DNA of 5,803 nt, taken from positions 1 to 5,803 of the forward strand of contig JAGMBN010000078.1 in NCBI GenBank assembly GCA_023129655.1. Reading direction: 5' to 3'. This document shows, one piece after another, positions 1-5,594 of this stretch (position 1 is its first letter; each line of letters starts with the position of its first letter). The stretch comes from a bacterium (GTDB lineage Bacteria > JAHJDO01). The translations under genes and the position numbers were made by a program. Under the pieces are notes generated by a model. It ran no database searches. It was given only the letters and a program-made list of their open reading frames with translations, and had not been told where the DNA came from.

Positions 1-1
1 T

Positions 2-214
2 AAAATTTTTGGGGAAACTCCAACAAAATCTACCCTTGAATATATCAAATACATTAACGATAATAATTTGAATGTTTCCGGCAAAATATGGCAAAGATCC
101 TTCTATGATCATATAATCAGAAATGATAAATCATTGGATAAAATACGTGAATATATTTCAAATAATCCATTGAAATGGGATGATGACGAAAATAATATCA
201 TTGCGAGAAGGTAA
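2..214 (+). CDS. REP-associated (RAYT-type) Y1 transposase, C-terminal fragment
   Basis: The open frame enters from the left edge and ends at TAA 212-214, leaving 70 residues; the N-terminal part lies outside the window. The residues IWQRSFYDHIIRND followed by IREYISNNPLKW match the well-known C-terminal signature of REP-associated tyrosine transposases (Y1_Tnp/transposase_17 superfamily, related to IS200/IS605 TnpA). The WQ-x-FYDHIIR segment lies just before the helix that, in this family, carries or supports the catalytic region. The HUH motif would be further upstream and cannot be seen. Such proteins are single-strand endonucleases that act on REP palindromes, and a REP-like palindrome begins inside the last codons of this gene. 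The final residues IIARR are encoded by the left arm of that palindrome. Family assignment is strong; whether the gene is intact upstream is unknown. Confidence 0.85.
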   Translation, partial: KIFGETPTKSTLEYIKYINDNNLNVSGKIWQRSFYDHIIRNDKSLDKIREYISNNPLKWDDDENNIIARR

Positions 215-260
215 GCGGCGAAGCAATTTATGAGATTGCCACGCCTTCGGCTCGCAATGA
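198..260. repeat. REP-like imperfect palindrome next to the RAYT gene
   Basis: Perfect 10-bp terminal arms, TCATTGCGAG (198-207) and CTCGCAATGA (251-260), enclose a second pair GCAAT (223-227) and ATTGC (235-239) around a 7-nt loop. The stretch between the two stems is only partly complementary, and a small GCC-TTC-GGC hairpin (243-251) sits in the right half. Sequences of the style CATTGCGAG...CTCGCAATG are dispersed in many bacterial genomes next to RAYT genes. The left arm overlaps the 3' end of the transposase frame. The right arm ends 18 bases before the ATG of the next gene. As RNA it could fold into a hairpin, but no U-tract follows immediately (a run of T begins at 269), so a terminator role is only possible, not shown. 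Confidence 0.8.
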
Positions 261-278
261 CAGGGAAATTTTTTTAAC

Positions 279-1253
279 ATGAAACAAGATATTCTGATTA
301 TAAAGAATGTAGCGAAACACTTCTCGCGAAAAACAAGTTTTTGGGCTAGAGATTCGTATGTGGTAAAGGCTGTTGATGGTGTGAGTTTTCATATTGGACG
401 AGGAGAAATACTTGGACTTGTTGGGGAAAGCGGGTGTGGGAAAAGCACTGTTGGGAAGCTGATAACGGGGCTTATTTCGCCTGATAAAGGAAATATAGAT
501 TATTTTGGGGATAAAAGCGTTAATCCGCAGCTGATATTTCAGGATCCTGTAAATTCTCTAAACCCTAGAATGAACATAAACCAGACACTTCGCGAGCCAT
601 TGCGAATCAACAGATCTTTAAATAAAAATAGTACGTTGTCTGAAATTAGAAGACTTATAAAAATGGTTGGACTAGACAGGAAAATATTAGATAAATATCC
701 GCATCAACTAAGCGGAGGACAAAAACAGCGTGTCGGCATAGCCAGAGCCTTAGCAGTAAACTCTGAGCTTATAATCGCTGATGAGCCAACTTCCTCTCTG
801 GATGTTTCAATACAGGCGCAGATATTAAATCTGCTGAGTCAGCTGCAGTCTGATTTTAACCTTTCTATGCTTTTTATTTCACATGACTTAAACGTAATCA
901 GGCATATAAGCCACCGTGTATGCGTGATGTATCTTGGTAAAATAGTAGAACAGGGTTCATGTGATAAAATATTCAAAAGCCCCCTACATCCTTATACAAA
1001 TGCTTTGCTTCGCGCAGTATCCGTATCCAAAATATCATCTGCGTCTATCCCCTCTTCAGGATGCAGCTTTTATCCAAGATGTAAGATTTCCAAAAGCAGA
1101 TGCAAAAAACAGGTTCCTGAATTAAAACAGATAGGCAAAGAACACTATCTTGCATGTCATGTAATGTATGAGATTTTCTCATCAAGAGGCACTGCCTCAA
1201 GAGGCGCCAGATACGCCGGAAGGGTTCAAAATGTTAGAAAACAGACTAATTAA
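279..1253 (+). CDS. Peptide ABC transporter ATP-binding protein, OppF/DppF type
   Basis: This is the ATPase of a binding-protein-dependent oligopeptide/dipeptide importer, acting on the cytoplasmic face of the membrane. At 324 residues it has the usual OppF/DppF length. Visible motifs are Walker A GESGCGKST (49-57), Q-loop IFQDP with Gln88, signature LSGGQKQR (144-151), Walker B LIIADE (164-169), D-loop SSLD (172-175) and switch His202 in FISHDL. The opening AVDGVSF (31-37) and the C-terminal oligopeptide domain (GCSFYPRC, SRC, LAC) are typical of the family. Cys262, 268, 275 and 293 match the four conserved cysteines reported to bind a [4Fe-4S] cluster in Dpp-type ATPases; that role is inferred here. 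The partner ATPase, permeases and binding protein are not in the window, and a RAYT/REP unit lies directly upstream. Only a weak AGGG (262-265) precedes the ATG. About 30 residues after the last cysteine look unconserved. The substrate, and hence Opp versus Dpp, cannot be decided. Confidence 0.92.
   Translation: MKQDILIIKNVAKHFSRKTSFWARDSYVVKAVDGVSFHIGRGEILGLVGESGCGKSTVGKLITGLISPDKGNIDYFGDKSVNPQLIFQDPVNSLNPRMNINQTLREPLRINRSLNKNSTLSEIRRLIKMVGLDRKILDKYPHQLSGGQKQRVGIARALAVNSELIIADEPTSSLDVSIQAQILNLLSQLQSDFNLSMLFISHDLNVIRHISHRVCVMYLGKIVEQGSCDKIFKSPLHPYTNALLRAVSVSKISSASIPSSGCSFYPRCKISKSRCKKQVPELKQIGKEHYLACHVMYEIFSSRGTASRGARYAGRVQNVRKQTN
1218..1224 (+). promoter_or_regulatory. Ribosome binding site that sets the holA start
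   Basis: GGAAGGG lies six bases before ATG 1231, inside the 3' end of the upstream ATPase gene. It supports ATG 1231 over the upstream in-frame ATG at 1168, which has no comparable site and would add 21 residues not expected in the family. Confidence 0.7.
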
Positions 1254-2325
1254 ACGATCAAACCTGATCAACAAAATAAAAAACGGGGGCACTTCAAACT
1301 TGTTCCTGATTTTTGGCGGAGAGAGTTATCTGATAGAAAATACCGCTAAGAAGATTATTGACATACTCTTACCAGGAGATAAGAAAGAGTCCGGACTAGA
1401 GATAATATATGCAAAGGACACAGACATAAAGAACATTATCTCTGCAATAAAGACCACTTCTTTATTCGGACTTAAACGAGTTGTTTGGATTAAAAACTGC
1501 GGACATCTGCTCAAGAAAAAATCCGAAGACTTTGATGAAATTACAAAGCGCAGCATACCTGATAATACATATGTGATTTTAACTGCTGAAAAAGCGGATA
1601 AAAAGATCGGAGAAGCTATTGAATTCCCCTCTTTCAATGAAAACAGAAAATCAGACAGAAACCAAATATATGAATTTGCGCGGCTAAAACTAAAGAAGAG
1701 CAGAAAGCAGCTTTCTCCAATTGCCTTTGAATATCTGCTGTCTTTAACAGGAGTAAATCTCAGGCAAATAATAAATGAACTTGATAAACTAGAGCTTTAC
1801 TGCAATGACAAGGATAATATTACAGAGGATGACATAAATACACTTGTTCCCAAATCAATAGAATACGCGCCGTTTGCTATGTCCGAAGCGGTTGCGGAGA
1901 AAAACCTTCTAAAAGCAATGAAATTGCTTGAGGAATTCTCTCGCACTAAAAACACCGGCTATAGCCTTGTGCCTATGCTGACAAAAAGGATCCGGCTGTT
2001 ATTGCAGATTAAAATACTTATTGAAAAAGGAGACATTCCTCTGGATATAGTTAGAAGAGGATACTATGATCAGAAAACGTATAGCTCCGCTTCCAAAAAA
2101 CTCTCCGGACAGCATCCTTACCTGATCTTCAGAATAGCTCAGCAAAGTCTAAAATTTCAAAAAGAAGAGCTGATAGCAGATATTAAGAAATTGTTTGAAA
2201 CAGAGGTTTCTATAAAGACAGGGAAGATTCCCCAAAAACTGGCTTTGGAACTGCTTATTGCTAAGATTTGCATTACTCAGGCAGCTCAGACAGCACAGAA
2301 TATTGACGTATATGTAATGCAATGA
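1231..2325 (+). CDS. holA: DNA polymerase III subunit delta (HolA)
   Basis: The delta subunit is the wrench of the clamp loader: it binds and opens the beta sliding clamp within the delta/gamma-tau/delta-prime complex. From ATG 1231 the protein has 364 residues, close to the usual 320-350. Family features are the N-terminal LFLIFGGESYLIEN (24-37; usually YLFYGEDxYL), SLFGLKRVVWIKNC (77-90, the clamp-contact strand region), GVNLRQIINELDKLELY (174-190), ITEDDINTLV (197-206) and the C-terminal IKTGKIPQKLALELLIAKI (328-346). Delta lacks a working P-loop, and none is present here. The frame is open further upstream, but the strong GGAAGGG site supports ATG 1231. The start lies 23 bases inside the end of the ATPase gene, so translational coupling is likely. 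The last codons overlap the promoter of the following toxin-antitoxin pair. Confidence 0.93.
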   Translation: MLENRLIKRSNLINKIKNGGTSNLFLIFGGESYLIENTAKKIIDILLPGDKKESGLEIIYAKDTDIKNIISAIKTTSLFGLKRVVWIKNCGHLLKKKSEDFDEITKRSIPDNTYVILTAEKADKKIGEAIEFPSFNENRKSDRNQIYEFARLKLKKSRKQLSPIAFEYLLSLTGVNLRQIINELDKLELYCNDKDNITEDDINTLVPKSIEYAPFAMSEAVAEKNLLKAMKLLEEFSRTKNTGYSLVPMLTKRIRLLLQIKILIEKGDIPLDIVRRGYYDQKTYSSASKKLSGQHPYLIFRIAQQSLKFQKEELIADIKKLFETEVSIKTGKIPQKLALELLIAKICITQAAQTAQNIDVYVMQ

Positions 2326-2331
2326 TATACT
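2303..2331 (+). promoter_or_regulatory. Sigma-70-type promoter of the toxin-antitoxin pair
   Basis: TTGACG (2303-2308) and TATACT (2326-2331) are separated by exactly 17 bases, each box one base from consensus. Transcription would start near 2338, giving a leader of about 23 bases before the antitoxin ATG. The -35 box and spacer lie within the last codons of holA and the -10 box follows its stop codon directly. The call rests on sequence match only. Confidence 0.7.
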
Positions 2332-2338
2332 TGCATTA
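2315..2338. promoter_or_regulatory. Perfect inverted repeat over the -10 box; probable antitoxin operator
   Basis: TAATGCAA (2315-2322) and TTGCATTA (2331-2338) are exact reverse complements separated by eight bases. The pair straddles the -10 box and reaches the predicted transcription start. Ribbon-helix-helix antitoxins commonly bind such palindromes at their own promoters and repress more tightly in complex with the toxin. The next gene encodes such a protein, so autoregulation is the simplest reading. Binding itself is inferred. Confidence 0.65.
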
Positions 2339-2349
2339 AAGATAATATA

Positions 2350-2357
2350 GAGGTGAT
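2350..2357 (+). promoter_or_regulatory. Ribosome binding site of the antitoxin gene
   Basis: GAGGTGAT is an extended match to the 16S anti-Shine-Dalgarno complement, with the GAGG core seven bases before ATG 2361. It favours this ATG over the second in-frame ATG at 2370. The strength contrasts with the weak site of the toxin. Confidence 0.7.
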
Positions 2358-2360
2358 AAT

Positions 2361-2579
2361 ATGAACACAATGATTTCGTTGAGACTACCTGAAGGGATTG
2401 TAAGTGCAATTGGTAGGATTGCCAGCGATCTTGAAAGGCCAAAAACATATATCGTAAGAAAAGCTCTTGAAAGATATCTTTCAGAATTTGCCGATTATCA
2501 GATAGCTCTGGACAGAATAAAAAACAAGGATGACAAGATAATTTCTTCAAAAGAAATGAGAGCAAAACTTGACATATAA
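2361..2579 (+). CDS. Ribbon-helix-helix antitoxin (RelB/CopG-like)
   Basis: This 72-residue protein looks like the antitoxin of a type II toxin-antitoxin pair, expected to bind DNA as a dimer and neutralise the toxin encoded next to it. The N-terminal MISLRLP (4-10) forms the beta ribbon. Helix 1 spans about 11-25 and helix 2 about 28-42, with the family-typical turn RPKTYIVRKALERYL (26-40). The C-terminal 42-72 (DYQIALDRIK, ISSKEMRAKL) resembles the toxin-wrapping tail seen in RelB/DinJ-like antitoxins. The gene overlaps the toxin gene by 11 bases, the normal antitoxin-first order. It has its own promoter, a palindromic operator candidate and a strong ribosome binding site, whereas the toxin has only a TTG start. 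That favours antitoxin excess. The family is clear; the exact subfamily name is not. Confidence 0.88.
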   Translation: MNTMISLRLPEGIVSAIGRIASDLERPKTYIVRKALERYLSEFADYQIALDRIKNKDDKIISSKEMRAKLDI

Positions 2580-2820
2580 AATCAGATACAAGAGTTCTGT
2601 TTCTCATGATTTAAAAAAAATAAGCAAAACAATGGTTTCCAAGATAATTGATAAATTAGAAACCAGCTTGGCTCAAAATCCATATGCAGGCAAGTTGTTA
2701 ACAGGAGAATTCAAAGGATTATACCGCCTTAGAGTAGGAGATTATAGAATCATATATAGTATATTTGATGATTCCGTATTAATTCTTAGGATTGCGCATA
2801 GAAAAAAAGCATATAGGTGA
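2569..2820 (+). CDS. RelE/ParE-family toxin
   Basis: This 83-residue basic protein has the compact RelE/ParE fold signature. YKIRYKSSVSHDLKKI (3-18) is the first strand and helix, FKGLYRLRVGDYRIIYSI (48-65) the central strands, and ILRIAHRKKAYR (72-83) the end. Arg53, Arg55, Arg60, His77, Arg78 and Tyr82 are candidates for the active-site or RNA-contact residues used by RelE-type mRNA interferases, which cut mRNA in the ribosome. ParE-type gyrase poisons share the fold, but the C-terminal H-R-x3-Y favours the RelE side. The start is a TTG that overlaps the antitoxin by 11 bases; the first in-frame ATG (2632) would remove the conserved first strand and helix. A partial GAGAG site (2558-2562) lies six bases before the TTG. 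Expression is probably coupled to the antitoxin. Confidence 0.87.
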   Translation: MTYKIRYKSSVSHDLKKISKTMVSKIIDKLETSLAQNPYAGKLLTGEFKGLYRLRVGDYRIIYSIFDDSVLILRIAHRKKAYR

Positions 2821-2823
2821 CAG

Positions 2824-2829
2824 AAAGGA
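2824..2829 (+). promoter_or_regulatory. Ribosome binding site that sets the argF start
   Basis: AAAGGA lies seven bases before ATG 2837. It supports this start over an upstream in-frame TTG (2792) inside the toxin gene, which would add 15 residues foreign to the enzyme family. Confidence 0.7.
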
Positions 2830-2836
2830 TATTTAT

Positions 2837-3739
2837 ATGAAAAAAGACTTGATATCAATAAAGGACTTATCAAAACAAGAGATTTATAAAATCTTTAATC
2901 TTGCAGCGCAACTAAAGAAAGAACAAAAGCAGGGCAAAAGCCATAATCACCTACTGGCTGGAAAGACTATAGCCATGCTCTTTGAAAAACCCTCTCTTAG
3001 AACAAGAATGACCTTTGAAGTCGGCATGTATCAGCTCGGAGGACATGCAGTTTATGAGCGCTTGATAGGAGAAAAGATAGGGGACAGAGAAGCGGTTCAG
3101 GATGTAGCCAGAAATCTTGAGCGCTGGGTAGATGGTATTGTTGTGCGCACTTTTTCACATCAAAATGTTACTGATTTGGCAAAGTTTGCAAATATTCCAG
3201 TAATTAATGCGCTTACTGATCTGTTACATCCATGTCAAATACTTACTGATATGTTCACTATACTTGAGAAAAAAGACAGATTAGATGGAATTAAAGTCGG
3301 TTATATAGGTGATGGGAATAATATCTGCAATTCATGGATATGTGGTGCAGAAAAAACAGGTATAATACTTAAAATCGCATGTCCTAAAGGATATGAGCCT
3401 TCCAAAGATATGACAACTAAATCTCTGTTTATTACTGACAACCCTGAAGAGGCAGTCAAGGATTCTGATATTGTTTATACTGATGCATGGGCAAGTATGG
3501 GACAGGAATCAGAAAAAGAAATGCGAACCAAAGTGTTTCGGACATTCCAGATAAATAAAAGGCTCCTCTCAAATGCAAATCCAGATGCGCTAATTATGCA
3601 CTGCCTGCCTGCGCATAGAGGGGAAGAAATAACAGATGAAGTAATAGATAGCCTTAATGCGATTGTATTTGATGAAGCAGAAAACAGGTTGCATGTTCAG
3701 AAGGCTATCTTAAGCCTACTTTTGAGAAATGAATTATAA
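2837..3739 (+). CDS. argF: Ornithine carbamoyltransferase
   Basis: This cytoplasmic enzyme joins carbamoyl phosphate to ornithine, giving citrulline and phosphate, a late step of arginine synthesis. From ATG 2837 the protein has 300 residues, normal for the anabolic enzyme. Carbamoyl-phosphate binding motifs are SLRTR (53-57) and HPCQ (131-134). The ornithine domain shows GDGNN (158-162), Asp216 and the SMG loop (220-222), then HCLP (255-258) with the catalytic cysteine and Arg284 in ENRLHVQKA. SMG plus HCLP separates it from aspartate carbamoyltransferase. No key residue is missing. It begins 16 bases after the toxin gene and its end overlaps the lytic transglycosylase by 11 bases. argG follows two genes on, so a biosynthetic role is likely. 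I see no promoter or ArgR-type operator just upstream, so it may be read from the toxin-antitoxin promoter or from further upstream. Confidence 0.97.
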   Translation: MKKDLISIKDLSKQEIYKIFNLAAQLKKEQKQGKSHNHLLAGKTIAMLFEKPSLRTRMTFEVGMYQLGGHAVYERLIGEKIGDREAVQDVARNLERWVDGIVVRTFSHQNVTDLAKFANIPVINALTDLLHPCQILTDMFTILEKKDRLDGIKVGYIGDGNNICNSWICGAEKTGIILKIACPKGYEPSKDMTTKSLFITDNPEEAVKDSDIVYTDAWASMGQESEKEMRTKVFRTFQINKRLLSNANPDALIMHCLPAHRGEEITDEVIDSLNAIVFDEAENRLHVQKAILSLLLRNEL

Positions 3740-4253
3740 ATCTGTATTAAAATACTCAGCATTATTAATAGTTACAGGCATAATACTTTGGCTTGTAAAA
3801 ATATCAGTAGGTCATATAAAGTGTGTGCCAATAGTTTATAAATCTGCTCAAAAATACAATATGGACCCAGCTCTTATAATGGCAGTTATAGAAATAGAAA
3901 GCAAGTTCGATGCCAAAGCAGTATCCAAAGCCGGTGCAATAGGCTTAATGCAGATTATGCCAAAAACAGCGAAATCTATCTCGCATGAATTGAACATAAA
4001 AAAATATAATAAGGATTCTTTGTATAATCCTGAGATTAATATCATGATCGGCACATACTATCTAAAAAAGCTACTACAAGAATTTAATAATGACATTGAC
4101 TTATCTCTGGGAGCTTATAACGCAGGCATGGGGAATATTAAAAAATGGCAAAAACAGAAGAAAGAAATTCCATTTGAGGAAACCAGAGTCTTTATTAAAA
4201 GGGTGAAATCTGCGCGCACAAAATATAAAGTGCTTAAGAAAATTTTTAATTAA
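3729..4253 (+). CDS. Membrane-anchored lytic transglycosylase (SLT domain)
   Basis: This 174-residue protein should cleave the MurNAc-GlcNAc bond of peptidoglycan, forming 1,6-anhydro ends. A hydrophobic segment at about 9-28 is an N-terminal membrane anchor or uncleaved signal; no lipobox is evident. The rest is one SLT (Slt70-type, glycoside hydrolase family 23) domain. AVIEIESKF (52-60) contains probable catalytic Glu57, AGAIGLMQIMPKTA (68-81) is the hallmark motif, and LSLGAYNAGMGNIKKW (125-140) and ETRVFIKRV (151-159) complete the fold. Having little besides the SLT domain, it resembles the short transglycosylases of many Gram-negative-type and uncultivated bacteria. The start overlaps the end of argF by 11 bases, and argG begins 16 bases after it. 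No obvious link to arginine is visible; shared transcription may be simply historical. Confidence 0.92.
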   Translation: MNYKSVLKYSALLIVTGIILWLVKISVGHIKCVPIVYKSAQKYNMDPALIMAVIEIESKFDAKAVSKAGAIGLMQIMPKTAKSISHELNIKKYNKDSLYNPEINIMIGTYYLKKLLQEFNNDIDLSLGAYNAGMGNIKKWQKQKKEIPFEETRVFIKRVKSARTKYKVLKKIFN

Positions 4254-4254
4254 T

Positions 4255-4261
4255 GGAGAGG
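4255..4261 (+). promoter_or_regulatory. Ribosome binding site of argG
   Basis: GGAGAGG starts two bases after the transglycosylase stop codon and ends eight bases before ATG 4270. It is among the strongest sites in the window, suggesting argG is translated independently of the gene before it. Confidence 0.7.
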
Positions 4262-4269
4262 ACTAGCAT

Positions 4270-5469
4270 ATGAAGAAGATTGTTGTTGCTTATTCGGGAG
4301 GGCTTGATACTTCTGTTATAATTCACTGGTTGAAGAATAAATACAATGCTGAAATCATTGCATATACTGCAGACCTTGGTCAAGGCGAGTATCTGGAGCC
4401 TCTTAAGAAAAAGGCAATAAAAACAGGCGCTTCCAAGATATATATTGAAGATCTGCGAGAGGAATTTGTAAAAGAATATGTATTTCCTTCTTTAAAGGCA
4501 TGCGCTTTATATGAGAACAAATATCCCTTAGCCACTGCGCTGGCGCGTCCTCTTATCGCAAAAAGACTTTTAGAGATTGCAAAGAAAGAAAAAGCCGATG
4601 CAGTAGCGCATGGATGTACTGGTAAAGGGAATGATCAGGTCAGATTTGAAGCAACTTTTGCAGCCCTAAATCCGGATATAGAAGTAATTGCTCCATTGAG
4701 AGAATGGAAACTTAAATCAAGAGAAGAAGAGATACAGTACGCAAAAAAGCATAGTATTCCAGTTGATGTTACAAAGAAGAGTCCTTACAGCATTGACAGA
4801 AATCTGTGGGGCGTGGCAATTGAATGTGGAACTCTTGAGGATCCATGGATAGAACCTTCTGATGAAACATACCAGATTACGAAATCTCCCCTAAAAGCTC
4901 CAAATAAATCAGCGTATATAGATATATATTTTGAGAGTGGTATACCCAGAAAATTAAATGGGAAGAGCATTAAGAGTGTAAATTTAATAGAAAAGTTAAA
5001 TCAGCTGGGCGCTCAGAATGGTGTTGGCAGAATAGATATGGTTGAGAACCGCCTCGTAGGAATTAAATCAAGAGAGATATACGAAGCGCCTGCAGCCGTT
5101 ATCCTTCATAATGCTCATAATGCTCTTGAAGCACTAGTTCTTGACAAAGAGATCATTCATTTTAAGCAAATAATCTCGCAGAAATATGCTGAAATAATAT
5201 ACTATGGGCTATGGCATTCTTCATTAAAAGAAGCTCTTGACGAATTTGTTAATAAAACACAGGAGAATGTGACTGGAACAATAAAGATAAAACTTTATAA
5301 AGGCAACTCTACTGTCATAGGAAGAAAATCAAAGTTCTCTCTGTATATAGAAAATCTTGCTACTTATACCGCTAAAGATACATTTGACCACAAATCCGCA
5401 AAAGGATTCATTGATATCTGGAGCCTTCCTCTAAAGATTAAGGCATTACTTGAAAAGAGTAAAAAATAG
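4270..5469 (+). CDS. argG: Argininosuccinate synthase
   Basis: The enzyme joins citrulline and aspartate with ATP to give argininosuccinate, AMP and pyrophosphate, the step directly after ArgF. The length of 399 residues is the family norm. The N-terminal ATP-pyrophosphatase loop AYSGGLDTS (7-15) is intact. Other diagnostic segments are ATALARPLIA (88-97), AHGCTGKGNDQVRFE (113-127, citrulline/aspartate binding), SIDRNLWG (174-181), EDPW (190-193), GRIDMVENRLVGIKSREIYE (253-272) and YYGLWHSSL (311-319). Nothing essential appears lost. The C-terminal helix used for tetramer formation is present up to LLEKSKK. It is the last gene of the apparent argF-transglycosylase-argG run. argH, the usual next step, is not adjacent: the sequence turns non-coding after the TAG, with no clear terminator hairpin. 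Confidence 0.97.
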   Translation: MKKIVVAYSGGLDTSVIIHWLKNKYNAEIIAYTADLGQGEYLEPLKKKAIKTGASKIYIEDLREEFVKEYVFPSLKACALYENKYPLATALARPLIAKRLLEIAKKEKADAVAHGCTGKGNDQVRFEATFAALNPDIEVIAPLREWKLKSREEEIQYAKKHSIPVDVTKKSPYSIDRNLWGVAIECGTLEDPWIEPSDETYQITKSPLKAPNKSAYIDIYFESGIPRKLNGKSIKSVNLIEKLNQLGAQNGVGRIDMVENRLVGIKSREIYEAPAAVILHNAHNALEALVLDKEIIHFKQIISQKYAEIIYYGLWHSSLKEALDEFVNKTQENVTGTIKIKLYKGNSTVIGRKSKFSLYIENLATYTAKDTFDHKSAKGFIDIWSLPLKIKALLEKSKK

Positions 5470-5495
5470 ACCCCTGATTCGCTTGACACGCTTAC

Positions 5496-5524
5496 TTGAC
5501 AACAGATTAGAAAATCAATATACT
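5496..5524 (+). promoter_or_regulatory. Strong sigma-70-like promoter after argG
   Basis: A perfect TTGACA (5496-5501) is followed after exactly 17 bases by TATACT (5519-5524), one base from the -10 consensus. The start would be near 5531, about 188 bases before ATG 5719. A second TTGACA at 5483-5488 has no convincing -10 box at the right distance. A short palindrome CTAAC-AC-GTTAG (5527-5538) lies over the predicted start. The call rests on sequence match only. Confidence 0.65.
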
Positions 5525-5594
5525 CCCTAACACGTTAGAAAAATTAGTAAATACTCAGTGAAGTACATTATGAACAGAGCAAGGCACAATATGG

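Noticed and set aside
1168..1230. Longer N-terminus for HolA from ATG 1168.
   Set aside because: The extra 21 residues do not match the family, and a good ribosome binding site sits before ATG 1231.
1326..1637. Open frame of 103 codons on the - strand.
   Set aside because: It lies wholly inside holA, which is strongly supported on the other strand, and has no recognisable domain.
2149..2607. Open frame of 152 codons on the - strand.
   Set aside because: It covers the end of holA, the promoter/operator and the antitoxin gene in antisense. The protein looks like translated antisense and has no family features.
2792..2836. Longer N-terminus for ArgF from TTG 2792.
   Set aside because: It would lie inside the toxin gene and add residues foreign to the family, while AAAGGA precedes ATG 2837 at good spacing.
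3848..4054. Open frame of 68 codons on the - strand.
   Set aside because: It is antisense to the SLT domain and its hydrophobic look follows from the opposite strand's codons.
4785..4970. Open frame of 61 codons on the - strand.
   Set aside because: It is antisense to conserved argG sequence and has no supporting signal.
5470..5500. Possible intrinsic terminator after argG.
   Set aside because: I found no stable G+C-rich stem followed by a T-run.
5483..5511. Promoter using the first TTGACA (5483-5488).
   Set aside because: The sequence 17 bases on (around 5506-5511) is a poor -10 box; the second TTGACA has a near-perfect partner.
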